From positions 1 through 55,276 of the forward strand of contig SEAY01000030.1 in assembly GCA_004144865.1 (NCBI GenBank): a stretch of DNA of 55,276 bases. Reading direction: 5' to 3'. This document shows, in pieces, positions 1 to 7,618 of the stretch. The notes beneath the pieces were generated by a model, which saw nothing but the letters and a program-made list of their open reading frames with translations, had not been told where the DNA came from and did no database searches. The stretch is from Comamonadaceae bacterium (GTDB lineage Bacteria; Pseudomonadota; Gammaproteobacteria; Burkholderiales; Burkholderiaceae_C). The position numbers were made by a program, and so were the translations under genes. Numbering within the stretch: position 1 is the first letter of the stretch; each line of letters begins with the position of its first letter.

Positions 1-145
1 TTCCAGCAGGAAGTGCACCACGTAGACCGCCTCGCCGCTCCGCCCCCTGCCCAACCTGATCTTCGCGAGCCGCTGGCTGCAGCTGCCGCTGTACCTGGGG
101 CTGATCGCGGCGCAGGCGGTCTACGTCGTGCACTTCCTGCTGGAA
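1..145. repeat. Inverted repeat at the window edge (probable foldback artefact)
   Basis: Bases 1-31 are the reverse complement of bases 115-145 with a single mismatch, the arms being separated by 83 bases. The right arm is ordinary coding sequence of the UPF0114 gene, and the left arm carries an in-frame stop (23-25) exactly where that gene should have its N-terminus. A foldback at a contig end (amplification chimera or assembly of a palindromic read) explains this better than biology. The true start codon of the gene is therefore missing. Confidence 0.75.
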
Positions 146-619
146 CTGTGGCACCTGATCGAAGCGGCCGCCGGCAGCCAGACGGCGCTGCAGCAGCTGA
201 TCACGAGCATCGGCTACAAGTCCACCGCGCCGGTGAGCACCCTCAACGAGACCATCATCATGCTGGTGGTGCTGGCGCTCATCGACGTGGTGATGATCTC
301 CAACCTCCTGATCATGGTGATCGTGGGCGGCTACGAGACCTTCGTGAGCCGCATGAACCTGGAGGGCCATCCCGACCAGCCCGAGTGGCTGAGCCACGTG
401 AACGCCTCGGTGCTGAAGGTGAAGCTGGCCACGGCGATCATCGGGATCTCCTCGATCCACCTGCTCAAGACCTTCATCAACGCGGACAATTACACCGACC
501 GCGTGCTGATCGCGCAGACAGCGATCCACATCGCCTTCCTGCTGTCGGCGATGGCGATCGCGTTCACGGACCGCCTGATGGCGCCTCCTGGGCACCACCG
601 CAACACCGAGGTGCTGTGA
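32..619 (+). CDS. UPF0114/YqhA-family inner-membrane protein, N-terminus missing
   Basis: This is a small integral membrane protein of unknown function, resembling E. coli YqhA. The frame is open from just after the inverted edge repeat to the stop, with family features in order: a first hydrophobic segment following FASRWL, a second around residues 70-95 (LVVLALIDVVMISNLLIMVIVGGYE region), the conserved GGYETFVS, the SSIHLLKTF segment and a last membrane segment ending at DRLMAP. A GTG at 128 is an internal possible start but would remove the first helix and the conserved SRWL region, so I extend to the edge of the artefact. About ten N-terminal residues are probably lost. Function unknown; family assignment is confident. 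Confidence 0.8.
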   Translation, partial: SPLRPLPNLIFASRWLQLPLYLGLIAAQAVYVVHFLLELWHLIEAAAGSQTALQQLITSIGYKSTAPVSTLNETIIMLVVLALIDVVMISNLLIMVIVGGYETFVSRMNLEGHPDQPEWLSHVNASVLKVKLATAIIGISSIHLLKTFINADNYTDRVLIAQTAIHIAFLLSAMAIAFTDRLMAPPGHHRNTEVL

Positions 620-645
620 AGATGCGGCGGGCCCCGTTCCCGCGG

Positions 646-727
646 CTGTCATCCCGGGCTTGACCCGGGATCCATGGATTGCGGAGCCTGCCCCGGACCC
701 GATCCGGGGTCAAGCCCGCAATGACAG
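646..727. repeat. Intergenic palindromic repeat, family C (tgtcat...atgaca)
   Basis: The unit begins ctgtcatcccgggcttgacc and ends with caagcccgcaatgacag, so its ends are inverted. It contains internal palindromes (cccgggcttgacccggga; gaccccggatcgggtccggg-like arms). A shorter relative lies at 20421-20478. It sits between two convergent genes and may act as a bidirectional terminator or mRNA 3'-end stabiliser. Such units are common in proteobacterial intergenic regions. Confidence 0.75.
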
Positions 728-744
728 CAGCGTGCCCGGGCCCT

Positions 745-2130
745 TCAGAGTCCCGTCATCTTCTCCGGCCGCACCCACTGGTCGAACTGTTCGGCCGTGA
801 GGTGCCCCGACGCGATCGCCGCCTCGCGCAGGCTGGTGCCTTCCTTGTGCGCATTCTTGGCGATGGCCGCCGCCTTGTCGTAGCCGATGTGCGGATTCAG
901 CGCGGTCACCAGCATCAGCGAGCGCTGCACGAGTTCGGCGATGCGATCGCGGTTCGGCTCGATCCCGACGGCGCACTGGTCGTTGAAGCTGCGCATGCCG
1001 TCCGCGAGCAGCCGCACGCTCTGCAGGAAGTTGTGCGCGATCATCGGCCGGAAGACGTTCAGCTCGAAGTTGCCCGAGGCGCCGCCGAAGTTGATGGCGA
1101 CGTCGTTGCCGAACACCTGGCAGCACAGCATGGTCATCGCCTCGCTCTGCGTGGGGTTCACCTTGCCGGGCATGATCGACGAGCCCGGCTCGTTCTCCGG
1201 GATGCTGATCTCGCCGATGCCGCTGCGCGGCCCGCTCGCCAGCCAGCGCACGTCGTTGGCGATCTTCATCAGGCTGGCCGCGAGCGTCTTGAGCGCGCCG
1301 TGCGCATGCACCAGCGCGTCCGCCGCGGCCATCACCTCGAACTTGTTGCTGGCCGTCGCCACGGGCAGCCCGGTCAGCCGCGCGAGCTCCTCCGCAACCT
1401 TCTCCGCATAGCCCTTGGGCGCGTTGAGTCCCGTGCCCACGGCGGTGCCGCCCAGGGCCAGCTCGCACAAGTGCGGCAGCGCCGCATGCAGGTGCCGGTC
1501 GCACTGCTCCAGCTGCGCCACGTAGCCGGAGAACTCCTGCCCCAGCGTGAGCGGCGTCGCATCCTGCAGGTGGGTGCGGCCTATCTTCACGATGTCCATG
1601 AAGGCCGACGACTTGGCCTGCAGCGTGTCCTTCAGCCGCGCGAGCGACGGTAGCAGCCGGTTGCGGATCGCCTCCACCGCCGCCAGGTGCATGGCGGTGG
1701 GGTAGACGTCGTTGGACGACTGGCTCTTGTTGACGTCGTCGTTGGGGTGCACCTTGCGCCCTTCGCCGCGGCTGCCCCCCAGCAGCTCGCTCGCGCGGTT
1801 GGCCAGCACCTCGTTGACGTTCATGTTGGTCTGCGTGCCCGAGCCGGTCTGCCAGACCACCAGCGGGAATTCGGCATCGTGCTTTCCCTGCAGCACCTCG
1901 TCGGCGGCGGCCACGATCGCGGCGGCCTTCTGCTGGTCCAGCAGGCCCAGCAGGTGGTTGACCACGGCGGAGGAGCGCTTGACCTGCACCAGCGCCCGGA
2001 TGATCTCGCGCGGCTGCCGCTCGCCCGAGATGTCGAAGTTCTGCAGCGAGCGCTGCGTCTGCGCGCCCCACAGGCGGTCGGCGGGCACGGCGACGGGCCC
2101 GAAGGTGTCGTGTTCGATGCGGGTGGACAT
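745..2130 (-). CDS. fumC: Fumarate hydratase, class II
   Basis: It hydrates fumarate to L-malate in the TCA cycle, as a cytosolic, oxygen-stable homotetramer. The 461-residue length is that of the family. The fumarase/aspartase signature [11 protein letters not shown] lies at about 316-326 with the catalytic serine at 318. The second catalytic region [10 protein letters not shown] is near 184-193 (His187), and the substrate-binding GSGTQTNMN at 96-104. The ATG start gives the standard N-terminus ([13 protein letters not shown]). It is monocistronic, convergent with the UPF0114 gene. A class I iron-sulfur fumarase is also encoded in this window (8753), so the cell can use either enzyme according to iron or oxygen. 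Confidence 0.97.
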   Translation of the reverse strand: MSTRIEHDTFGPVAVPADRLWGAQTQRSLQNFDISGERQPREIIRALVQVKRSSAVVNHLLGLLDQQKAAAIVAAADEVLQGKHDAEFPLVVWQTGSGTQTNMNVNEVLANRASELLGGSRGEGRKVHPNDDVNKSQSSNDVYPTAMHLAAVEAIRNRLLPSLARLKDTLQAKSSAFMDIVKIGRTHLQDATPLTLGQEFSGYVAQLEQCDRHLHAALPHLCELALGGTAVGTGLNAPKGYAEKVAEELARLTGLPVATASNKFEVMAAADALVHAHGALKTLAASLMKIANDVRWLASGPRSGIGEISIPENEPGSSIMPGKVNPTQSEAMTMLCCQVFGNDVAINFGGASGNFELNVFRPMIAHNFLQSVRLLADGMRSFNDQCAVGIEPNRDRIAELVQRSLMLVTALNPHIGYDKAAAIAKNAHKEGTSLREAAIASGHLTAEQFDQWVRPEKMTGL

Positions 2131-2209
2131 GGGCGCACCCTAGCACCAACGCCCCTTCCCGTGGGGGGCAGCCCTTGCGGCGCCGGGGACGCGCAACGGT
2201 GCGCCGCGC

Positions 2210-2779
2210 TCAGGCCGTGTAGGCGTACACGAAGTACAGGTGCAGCAGCGCCGCCGCCGCGACGAGGCACGAAGCGGCGATATGGATGCCGAGCAGCCCC
2301 GCCGACGCGGCGCGGCCCGCCCTGGGCCCCACCAGGGTGCGCAGCGCTCCGCAGGCGACGCCCAGCGCCATCGCGTGGAAGGTGCCGAGCAGGAAGCCGG
2401 TGGGACGCTGGCCGACGTGCAACGCAAGCAGCACCACGATCGCCAGGCCCGCGACCTGGTGCAGCTCGTGCAGCCTGCGCACGTGCGGGGCCAGCGCGGG
2501 CAGGCGGCGCAGCGCGCCGAAGCCGAAGGCGAACGCCAGCAGCGCGAGCATGGTGTAGCCCGAGGCGATCTTGAAGGCGGCCGACGACTGGATGGCACCA
2601 AGCTTCAGCGCCGCGGGATACAGGGCCAGCGCCGCCTGCAGCAACAGGGTGAAGAGCAGCACGCACCAGGCCAGCGAGCGGGTATCCGCAGCCTTCGCGC
2701 GCACGCGCTTCGCGGCCCGTGCGGGGCGGGCGGTGCGGCCGACGCGCGCGGGCAGGAGCGGGGCGAAGGCGGAAATCAT
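2210..2779 (-). CDS. Putative diheme cytochrome b-like membrane protein
   Basis: Unrecognised 189-residue protein with five hydrophobic segments (about 36-55, 69-90, 105-122, 127-150, 160-187). After a basic N-terminus (20-30), two helices each carry a histidine pair 14 residues apart: His107/His121 and His166/His180. This H-x13-H pair on two helices is the usual bis-histidine ligation of two b hemes in ferric-reductase-like and cytochrome b proteins, so a heme-b electron carrier is inferred. The ATG overlaps the stop of the upstream cytochrome gene by 4 bp (ATGA), indicating translational coupling. It is the last gene of the redox cassette. A heme-free membrane protein cannot be excluded. 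Confidence 0.6.
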   Translation of the reverse strand: MISAFAPLLPARVGRTARPARAAKRVRAKAADTRSLAWCVLLFTLLLQAALALYPAALKLGAIQSSAAFKIASGYTMLALLAFAFGFGALRRLPALAPHVRRLHELHQVAGLAIVVLLALHVGQRPTGFLLGTFHAMALGVACGALRTLVGPRAGRAASAGLLGIHIAASCLVAAAALLHLYFVYAYTA

Positions 2780-3621
2780 CGGGGGTCTCCAGGCTGGGAC
2801 TGCAGCGTTTCGAACACGGTATTGAGGGTGGAGGCGGAGTTCTGCGCCTCCACGGCGCGGCGGAAAGTCTCGCGATCGGGCAGGTAGAAGCCGTCGCGCG
2901 GCCACTTCGCACCGATGTCCGGGCGGGCGCCGCCCTCGAAGCGCTCGGCCCTTTGCAGGTAGGACGCGTAGGCATCGACGGCCGACTTGCGCAGCAGCGC
3001 CACCATCCGCAGCATCGTCTCCGACGACACCTGCCGCCCGGCGTAGGACCAGGTCGTGGCCCCCATGGGCTCGTCGAGCACCCAGTCCTTTTTGGGCGTG
3101 TGCGGGTGCTCGTTGTGGCACGTCACGCAGGACTGCGCCGAAGCGCGGTCGGGAAACATGGCGGTGGTGCGGCCCTGCGCCGCGTCGAAGAAGAACTTCG
3201 GCCGCAGGGTCTTCTTGACCTCTTGGTAGTGGCGCGCCTGCTCTCCCTTGAACAGGTTCTCCTTCACCAGCGGGTAGTCCGAGCCGAGGAAGAGGCCCAG
3301 CTCCGGCACGTCCATCTGCAGGCGGTTGGAGGTCTCGCGCAGCAGCAGTGCGGGCAGAGGACCCGCTGCGACGCCATCCTTCTTCCAGTCCTCGCGGAAG
3401 TCCAGCCCGCGCTTGGTGCCCTCGCCGACGATCTCGCGTGCGTAGAGCGCGCGGATCGCCGCGTTCTCGGCGTCGAGCAGGGCCAGCGCCTTCTCGGCCG
3501 GGATGGAGCGGCTGGCATCGGCGGGGCGGTCCGGCAGTTCCGGCGGCGCCGACACGAAGAGGTAGATGGCCAGCAGCACGAAGCCAGCCGCGCCGGCCAG
3601 GGTGGTTGTCGACGGTCTCAT
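2776..3621 (-). CDS. Membrane-anchored c-type cytochrome with DUF3365 (Tll0287-like) heme domain
   Basis: This 281-residue protein has one N-terminal hydrophobic anchor (about 8-25) that would place the rest in the periplasm. A single CVTCH heme-attachment motif lies at 165-169, followed by HPHTPKKDW and FYLPDRETFRR, typical of the DUF3365/Tll0287-like domain. These domains resemble PAS/GAF-type sensor folds with a covalently bound heme and occur alone or in sensory proteins; either electron transfer or redox/gas sensing is possible. The start ATG overlaps the preceding fusion gene by 4 bp and the stop overlaps the following membrane gene by 4 bp. Heme binding is confident, the role is not. 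Confidence 0.8.
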   Translation of the reverse strand: MRPSTTTLAGAAGFVLLAIYLFVSAPPELPDRPADASRSIPAEKALALLDAENAAIRALYAREIVGEGTKRGLDFREDWKKDGVAAGPLPALLLRETSNRLQMDVPELGLFLGSDYPLVKENLFKGEQARHYQEVKKTLRPKFFFDAAQGRTTAMFPDRASAQSCVTCHNEHPHTPKKDWVLDEPMGATTWSYAGRQVSSETMLRMVALLRKSAVDAYASYLQRAERFEGGARPDIGAKWPRDGFYLPDRETFRRAVEAQNSASTLNTVFETLQSQPGDPR

Positions 3622-5222
3622 CGGGTGGGGTCCTGCTTCGCCTTGACCACGGTGCTTCCGTACGGCGACGGTCCGCCTTGCAGGTACTTCTCCAGCAGCG
3701 GCAGCTGCGCGGCGTCTTGCAGCCGCAGCGGTGCGCTCCACTTGTGGTTGCCGTGGTAGTCGTGGCACTGCAGGCACGTGTCCCAGCGCTTCTGCCGCAC
3801 CAGGTGGTCGTGGGTGGGGGAGGTCTTGTCGTCCTTCACCTGCAGGTCCTGGTGGCAGCTCACGCAATACCCCGTGGAGGGCGCGGTGACCCGCACGCCG
3901 GAGTGCTCGCGGTGGCAGCTCACGCACAGCTGCGCGCCGGTCTCGGCGCGGGCCTGGTCGAAGCGCGGCTCGAGGAAGCGGTTGGGCGCATGCCGGTCGT
4001 CGGGATTGGCGTGGCAACGGATGCAGGTGGCGGAGGTGACCGGCTGCGTGCCGAGCACCGCGCCCGTCTCGCGCAGCCCCAGCGCATGCTTCGCCTTGGC
4101 CTGCAGCGTCTGGCGCGTGGAGCCCGGCGCATCCGCGTGGCAGGCCACGCATTGCAGCTGCTCGTGACCCACGTTCGGATGGCCGTGCGGGCGCAGCTCC
4201 TGCAGGTCCGGCAGCAGCAGGAAAGCCGGCAGCGCACCCAGCAGCGCGCCGGCGATGTACGAACGCGTGCGCGAGGAGCGCCCTGCCCTCGCCCCCGTAG
4301 CCAGCGCGAACAGCTCGACGTGGATGCGTTCGGGATCGACCTTGCAGGCGAGCAGCGTGCGCCGAACGGCCTCGACGTAGGCTTCCGGCCCGCAGATGTG
4401 GAACATGGCCTCGGGCCAGCGCGCCACGCGGCGGCGCACCGAGCGGCGCGGCAGGCGGCCCTCGATCGAGGTGTCGCGCAGCGAATAGCTGAATCCGGGG
4501 CAGGCCTGGGCGCGCGCGTCGAACTCCGGCACGAAGGCCGCATCCTCCCGGCTGGAGACGCTGTAGTGCAGGTGCAGGGTGGCGTTGGGCGGCAGCGCGT
4601 TGACCATGGCAACGGCCGGCGTCACGCCCACGCCGGCGGCGAAGAAGACGTCGGGGCGGCGCGTCCCGGAGCCGAGGGCCCGCCCGCCGGGCACGGACAC
4701 CTCCAGCATGCGGGGCGTGCCGTCGTCGCCCGGATCCAGCAGCCACGGCGTCATCTTCCCGCCCGGCTTGCGGCGGACCGCCACCGTGAGCCTGCGCGCC
4801 GGGCGGTCCTGCGCCACGACGGTGTAGGTGCGCTCCACGAGCTCGCCGGCGATGCTGGCGCGCAGGACCACGTGCTGGCCGGGCAACACGGCCGGATAGC
4901 TGCCCTTCTCGCGCAGCGTGATCTCCACCTTGTAGATCAGGCGCTGCAGGGCTTCGACGTCGCGGGCGCCCGTGATCGCCGCCGGCTGCGCCACGGCGGC
5001 GAACCACGCGACCTCCCCCAGCGCTTCGCGGATGGCGGGAATGCAGGTGCCGCACTGCAGGCCGCAACCGAGCGCGGCGCCCAGCGAGGCGACGTCCGCA
5101 TCGGGATCGCAGGCGATAGCCTCGTCCAGTTCGGCATGCGTGACGCCCGCGCATTGGCAGGCGATGCCCTGCCGGATCGCGACCGGCGGCACGCGGCTGT
5201 CCGAAGCAGTTGGAGTCGTCAC
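3618..5222 (-). CDS. BFD [2Fe-2S] / FAD-NAD(P)H reductase / pentaheme cytochrome c fusion
   Basis: A single continuous 534-residue frame joins three modules. Residues 20-70 form a BFD-like [2Fe-2S] domain (CQC at 22-24, CGTC at 57-60). Residues 92-308 form a ferredoxin-reductase-type FAD/NAD unit, with flavin-binding RTYT at 131-134, nucleotide-binding GVGVTP at 197-202, HICGP at 275-279 and the terminal HVELFA. Residues 321-338 form one hydrophobic helix preceded by RSSRTR. Residues 355-534 carry five CXXCH motifs (358, 400, 433, 453, 483). By the positive-inside rule the reductase is cytoplasmic and the hemes periplasmic. I start at GTG (5222), since no other start precedes the iron-sulfur domain well. 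Its stop overlaps the next gene by 4 bp. The domains are clear; the substrate is unknown. Confidence 0.8.
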   Translation of the reverse strand: MTTPTASDSRVPPVAIRQGIACQCAGVTHAELDEAIACDPDADVASLGAALGCGLQCGTCIPAIREALGEVAWFAAVAQPAAITGARDVEALQRLIYKVEITLREKGSYPAVLPGQHVVLRASIAGELVERTYTVVAQDRPARRLTVAVRRKPGGKMTPWLLDPGDDGTPRMLEVSVPGGRALGSGTRRPDVFFAAGVGVTPAVAMVNALPPNATLHLHYSVSSREDAAFVPEFDARAQACPGFSYSLRDTSIEGRLPRRSVRRRVARWPEAMFHICGPEAYVEAVRRTLLACKVDPERIHVELFALATGARAGRSSRTRSYIAGALLGALPAFLLLPDLQELRPHGHPNVGHEQLQCVACHADAPGSTRQTLQAKAKHALGLRETGAVLGTQPVTSATCIRCHANPDDRHAPNRFLEPRFDQARAETGAQLCVSCHREHSGVRVTAPSTGYCVSCHQDLQVKDDKTSPTHDHLVRQKRWDTCLQCHDYHGNHKWSAPLRLQDAAQLPLLEKYLQGGPSPYGSTVVKAKQDPTR

Positions 5223-5257
5223 GCCACCGCGGGTGTCGGGAGGGGTCGGGGCCGCGC

Positions 5258-5665
5258 TCAGGTGCCGACGTCGGCGAGCGGGTACAGCTCGGAGTTCTCC
5301 CGCTGGATGCGATGCGCCAGGGCGCCGAACACCTTGCGGGTCTCGTGCGCGAAGCCCTCCGGATCGGACTTGATCGCCGAGACCTGCCACTTGTTGTTGT
5401 ACGCCATGAAGACGCCCGCCAGCCCGCCCATCTCCGCCATGAACTTCGCGGTGAGCGCGGTGGTGTGCGTGTCCTTCTGCTGCGCCAGGCGCGGGTACAA
5501 CGCCTTGTCCTCCATGGCGAGGTGGAAGTTGACCTTGCCGGCAAGGCTGGACAGGAGCTTGCGGATCAGCGGTGCGTCGGGCTCCGCCTTGAGCTTGTCG
5601 GTGATCTCGCGTGTCATCGCGAGGATCTCGTCGTGCTGGACGCGGAACTTGTCGGTGAATCCCAT
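5258..5665 (-). CDS. Hemerythrin / HHE cation-binding domain protein
   Basis: A 135-residue all-helical single-domain hemerythrin-like protein with candidate di-iron ligands His11, His48, Glu52 (HLAMED), His67, His118 and Glu123 or Glu126. Bacterial hemerythrins bind O2 or NO, or protect or repair iron-sulfur centres. It is cytoplasmic, with no signal peptide. A strong ribosome site (aggaggaag) precedes the ATG. It is the first gene of the leftward redox cassette, 35 bases before the fusion reductase, which suggests it delivers or senses O2/NO for that system. The third histidine spacing is looser than in textbook hemerythrins, so ligand assignment is tentative. Confidence 0.85.
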   Translation of the reverse strand: MGFTDKFRVQHDEILAMTREITDKLKAEPDAPLIRKLLSSLAGKVNFHLAMEDKALYPRLAQQKDTHTTALTAKFMAEMGGLAGVFMAYNNKWQVSAIKSDPEGFAHETRKVFGALAHRIQRENSELYPLADVGT

Positions 5666-5857
5666 GGCTCTTCCTCCTTCAGGAAAGTGACAAAATGTAA
5701 ACCGGTGTTAAGAAATCTCCCTAGGATGGGTTCGTGAAGAGTGCGCGGGTGGAGCCGAGGGGGCGACGCCCGGTCGCTTCCGCTGCCTGAACGGTTCGGA
5801 CCCATTACAGTGCCAGCTCGAACCCAGCCAGCGAGCACGCGGACGGAGCTTTCCCAG

Positions 5858-7549
5858 ATGCGGTCGACCGGAACCATCCTTGCGCTCTCGGTGGCGCTTG
5901 CCCTGTGGCTGGCTTGCCTGACGGTCGTCGCGCTGCTCCTGTGGAACGCGAGGCAGTCTGAAAGCCAGGAAGCGGAACTGCGGGGCGCCGCGACCACTGC
6001 ATTGCTGCAAGCGCATACCGCGAACACCTTCCGCGCCGTCGACAACGCGCTGGTGGAAGTGGAAAGGGCCCTCGAACGCGAGGTCCTGCCTCGCCACGAC
6101 AAGCGCTTGCGCGACGGCATGCGGCTACGTCTCGCGGAGATGCCTTACGTCCGGGCCATCTTCGTCATCGGCCCCGACGGCCGCATCCAGCACGACACGG
6201 ACTACCCACGAACGCCGGACGTCTCGCTCGCCGACCGGCCCTATTTCCAGCAGTACCTCCAGTCGGACGACGGGAGTCCCGTTTCGGCCCCGATCCAGAG
6301 TCGGTCGGGCACGGGATGGTTCGTGGCGGTGACGCGCAGGATCGGCGAAGGCGCCGACTTCCGCGGCGTGGCGGTGGCGGCGATCCAGCTCACCTACTTC
6401 GCCGACCTCTACAAGGAAGTGGGCCTCGGGCGAGGGACCCGGATCTTTCTCTTCCATCGCGACGGCCGCCTCATCGCGCACTTCCCGGAATCGAGCGGCC
6501 GCATCGGCGAGAGCTACACGGAGCTCCCGCTGTTCCGGCAGCACCTGCCGCGGGCGGCCTGGGGTTCCTACCTCACCGACGACGGCCCCGCGCCCTTTCC
6601 CCGCGTAGTGACGTATGCCGCCGTTCCGGGCTTCCCCCTGGTGGTGGCGAAAGCACACAACATGCAAGCCAGCTTCGATGCGTGGCGGCGCTGGGTCTAC
6701 CTCAGCGGCATTGCGCTGGCACTGCTGCTTGTCGCCATGCTTTACGGCGTCGGCCAGCACCTGCGGGCCAAGGCGCTGCGCCGGCATCGCGAAGAGCGGA
6801 GGGTCCAGAGCGAGAAGATGGAGGCGATCGGGCAACTGACAGGCAGCCTTGCGCACGACTTCGCCAACGTGCTGGGCATCGTGGCGACGAACATCGGGCT
6901 CATCGAAAAGCTCAATGGCGATGAACGGGTGGCACGCGCGGTGGACCGGGCCAAACGCGCCCTGGACAGCGGAACCGGCATCACGAAGCAGTTGATGACG
7001 TTCAGCCGCAAGCGCGACCTGCAGGTCGCCGACCTCGACGCCAATGAGGCGGTTGCAGCGGTGCTGCCGCTGCTGGAGCATGCGGCGGGCACCCAATGCA
7101 AGCTCGTGTTCGAACCGGGCCAGCATTTGCCGCCGTGCCGGATCGACCGCGCGCAGCTCGAGATCGCGCTGATCAACCTCGTCGTCAATGCCCGGCACGC
7201 CATCGAAGGCCAAGGCCGCATCTCCATCAGGACCGGCAACGTGTCAGGCGAACACCTGCATCCGCTGGCCAAGCTGCGCGGGCAGAAGTTCGTCTGCGTC
7301 TCCGTCACCGACAACGGCAAGGGGATGCCGGAGGCCGTGCGACGCCGGGCGGTGGAGCCCTTCTTCACCACGAAAGGCGAGGAAGGAACCGGCTTCGGCC
7401 TGGCCCAGGTCTACGGCTTCATGCAGCAGATCGGCGGCGAGCTGACCATCGAGAGCCAGGTCGGGGCCGGAACCACCGTCCATCTTTGCTTCCTTGCCTC
7501 TTCCGGTGGCGCCGGCTCCCCAGGGCATCACCGAGAGGACGCCAGTTAG
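5858..7549 (+). CDS. Orphan dCACHE-domain sensor histidine kinase
   Basis: A 563-residue membrane histidine kinase. TM1 lies at about 6-28, an extracytoplasmic region 30-277 has double-CACHE features (FVIGPDGRI, DRPYFQQY, GRGTRIFLF), and TM2 spans about 278-298. The HisKA motif is GSLAHDFANV, with phospho-acceptor His333. Then follow the N box (NLVVNARHAIE), DNGKGMP and a G2 box (GTGFGLAQVYGF). It belongs to the HisKA group that often lacks a dedicated regulator; no receiver domain or adjacent response regulator is present. The ATG at 5858 starts exactly at TM1; the longer frame upstream adds a non-hydrophobic tail and is rejected. It is divergent from the hemerythrin cassette, so it may control it (inference). 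Confidence 0.88.
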   Translation: MRSTGTILALSVALALWLACLTVVALLLWNARQSESQEAELRGAATTALLQAHTANTFRAVDNALVEVERALEREVLPRHDKRLRDGMRLRLAEMPYVRAIFVIGPDGRIQHDTDYPRTPDVSLADRPYFQQYLQSDDGSPVSAPIQSRSGTGWFVAVTRRIGEGADFRGVAVAAIQLTYFADLYKEVGLGRGTRIFLFHRDGRLIAHFPESSGRIGESYTELPLFRQHLPRAAWGSYLTDDGPAPFPRVVTYAAVPGFPLVVAKAHNMQASFDAWRRWVYLSGIALALLLVAMLYGVGQHLRAKALRRHREERRVQSEKMEAIGQLTGSLAHDFANVLGIVATNIGLIEKLNGDERVARAVDRAKRALDSGTGITKQLMTFSRKRDLQVADLDANEAVAAVLPLLEHAAGTQCKLVFEPGQHLPPCRIDRAQLEIALINLVVNARHAIEGQGRISIRTGNVSGEHLHPLAKLRGQKFVCVSVTDNGKGMPEAVRRRAVEPFFTTKGEEGTGFGLAQVYGFMQQIGGELTIESQVGAGTTVHLCFLASSGGAGSPGHHREDAS

Positions 7550-7618
7550 CGGCGGCGGCCGATCTGCTTGCATGGGTCCGGCCCATGGGGCTGTACTGAC
7601 GGGCCGCGGCCTTCGCTT

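Noticed and set aside
2776..5544. Single 922-codon frame covering the cytochrome genes
   Set aside because: Only its last 281 codons encode a recognisable protein (DUF3365 cytochrome, with its own ATG and overlap). The upstream part is the shadow of the fusion reductase and hemerythrin genes.
5666..5737. NsrR or FNR binding box upstream of the hemerythrin gene
   Set aside because: Fragments such as aaaatgtaaac and ggtgttaa recall such sites, but no full inverted repeat matching either consensus could be found.
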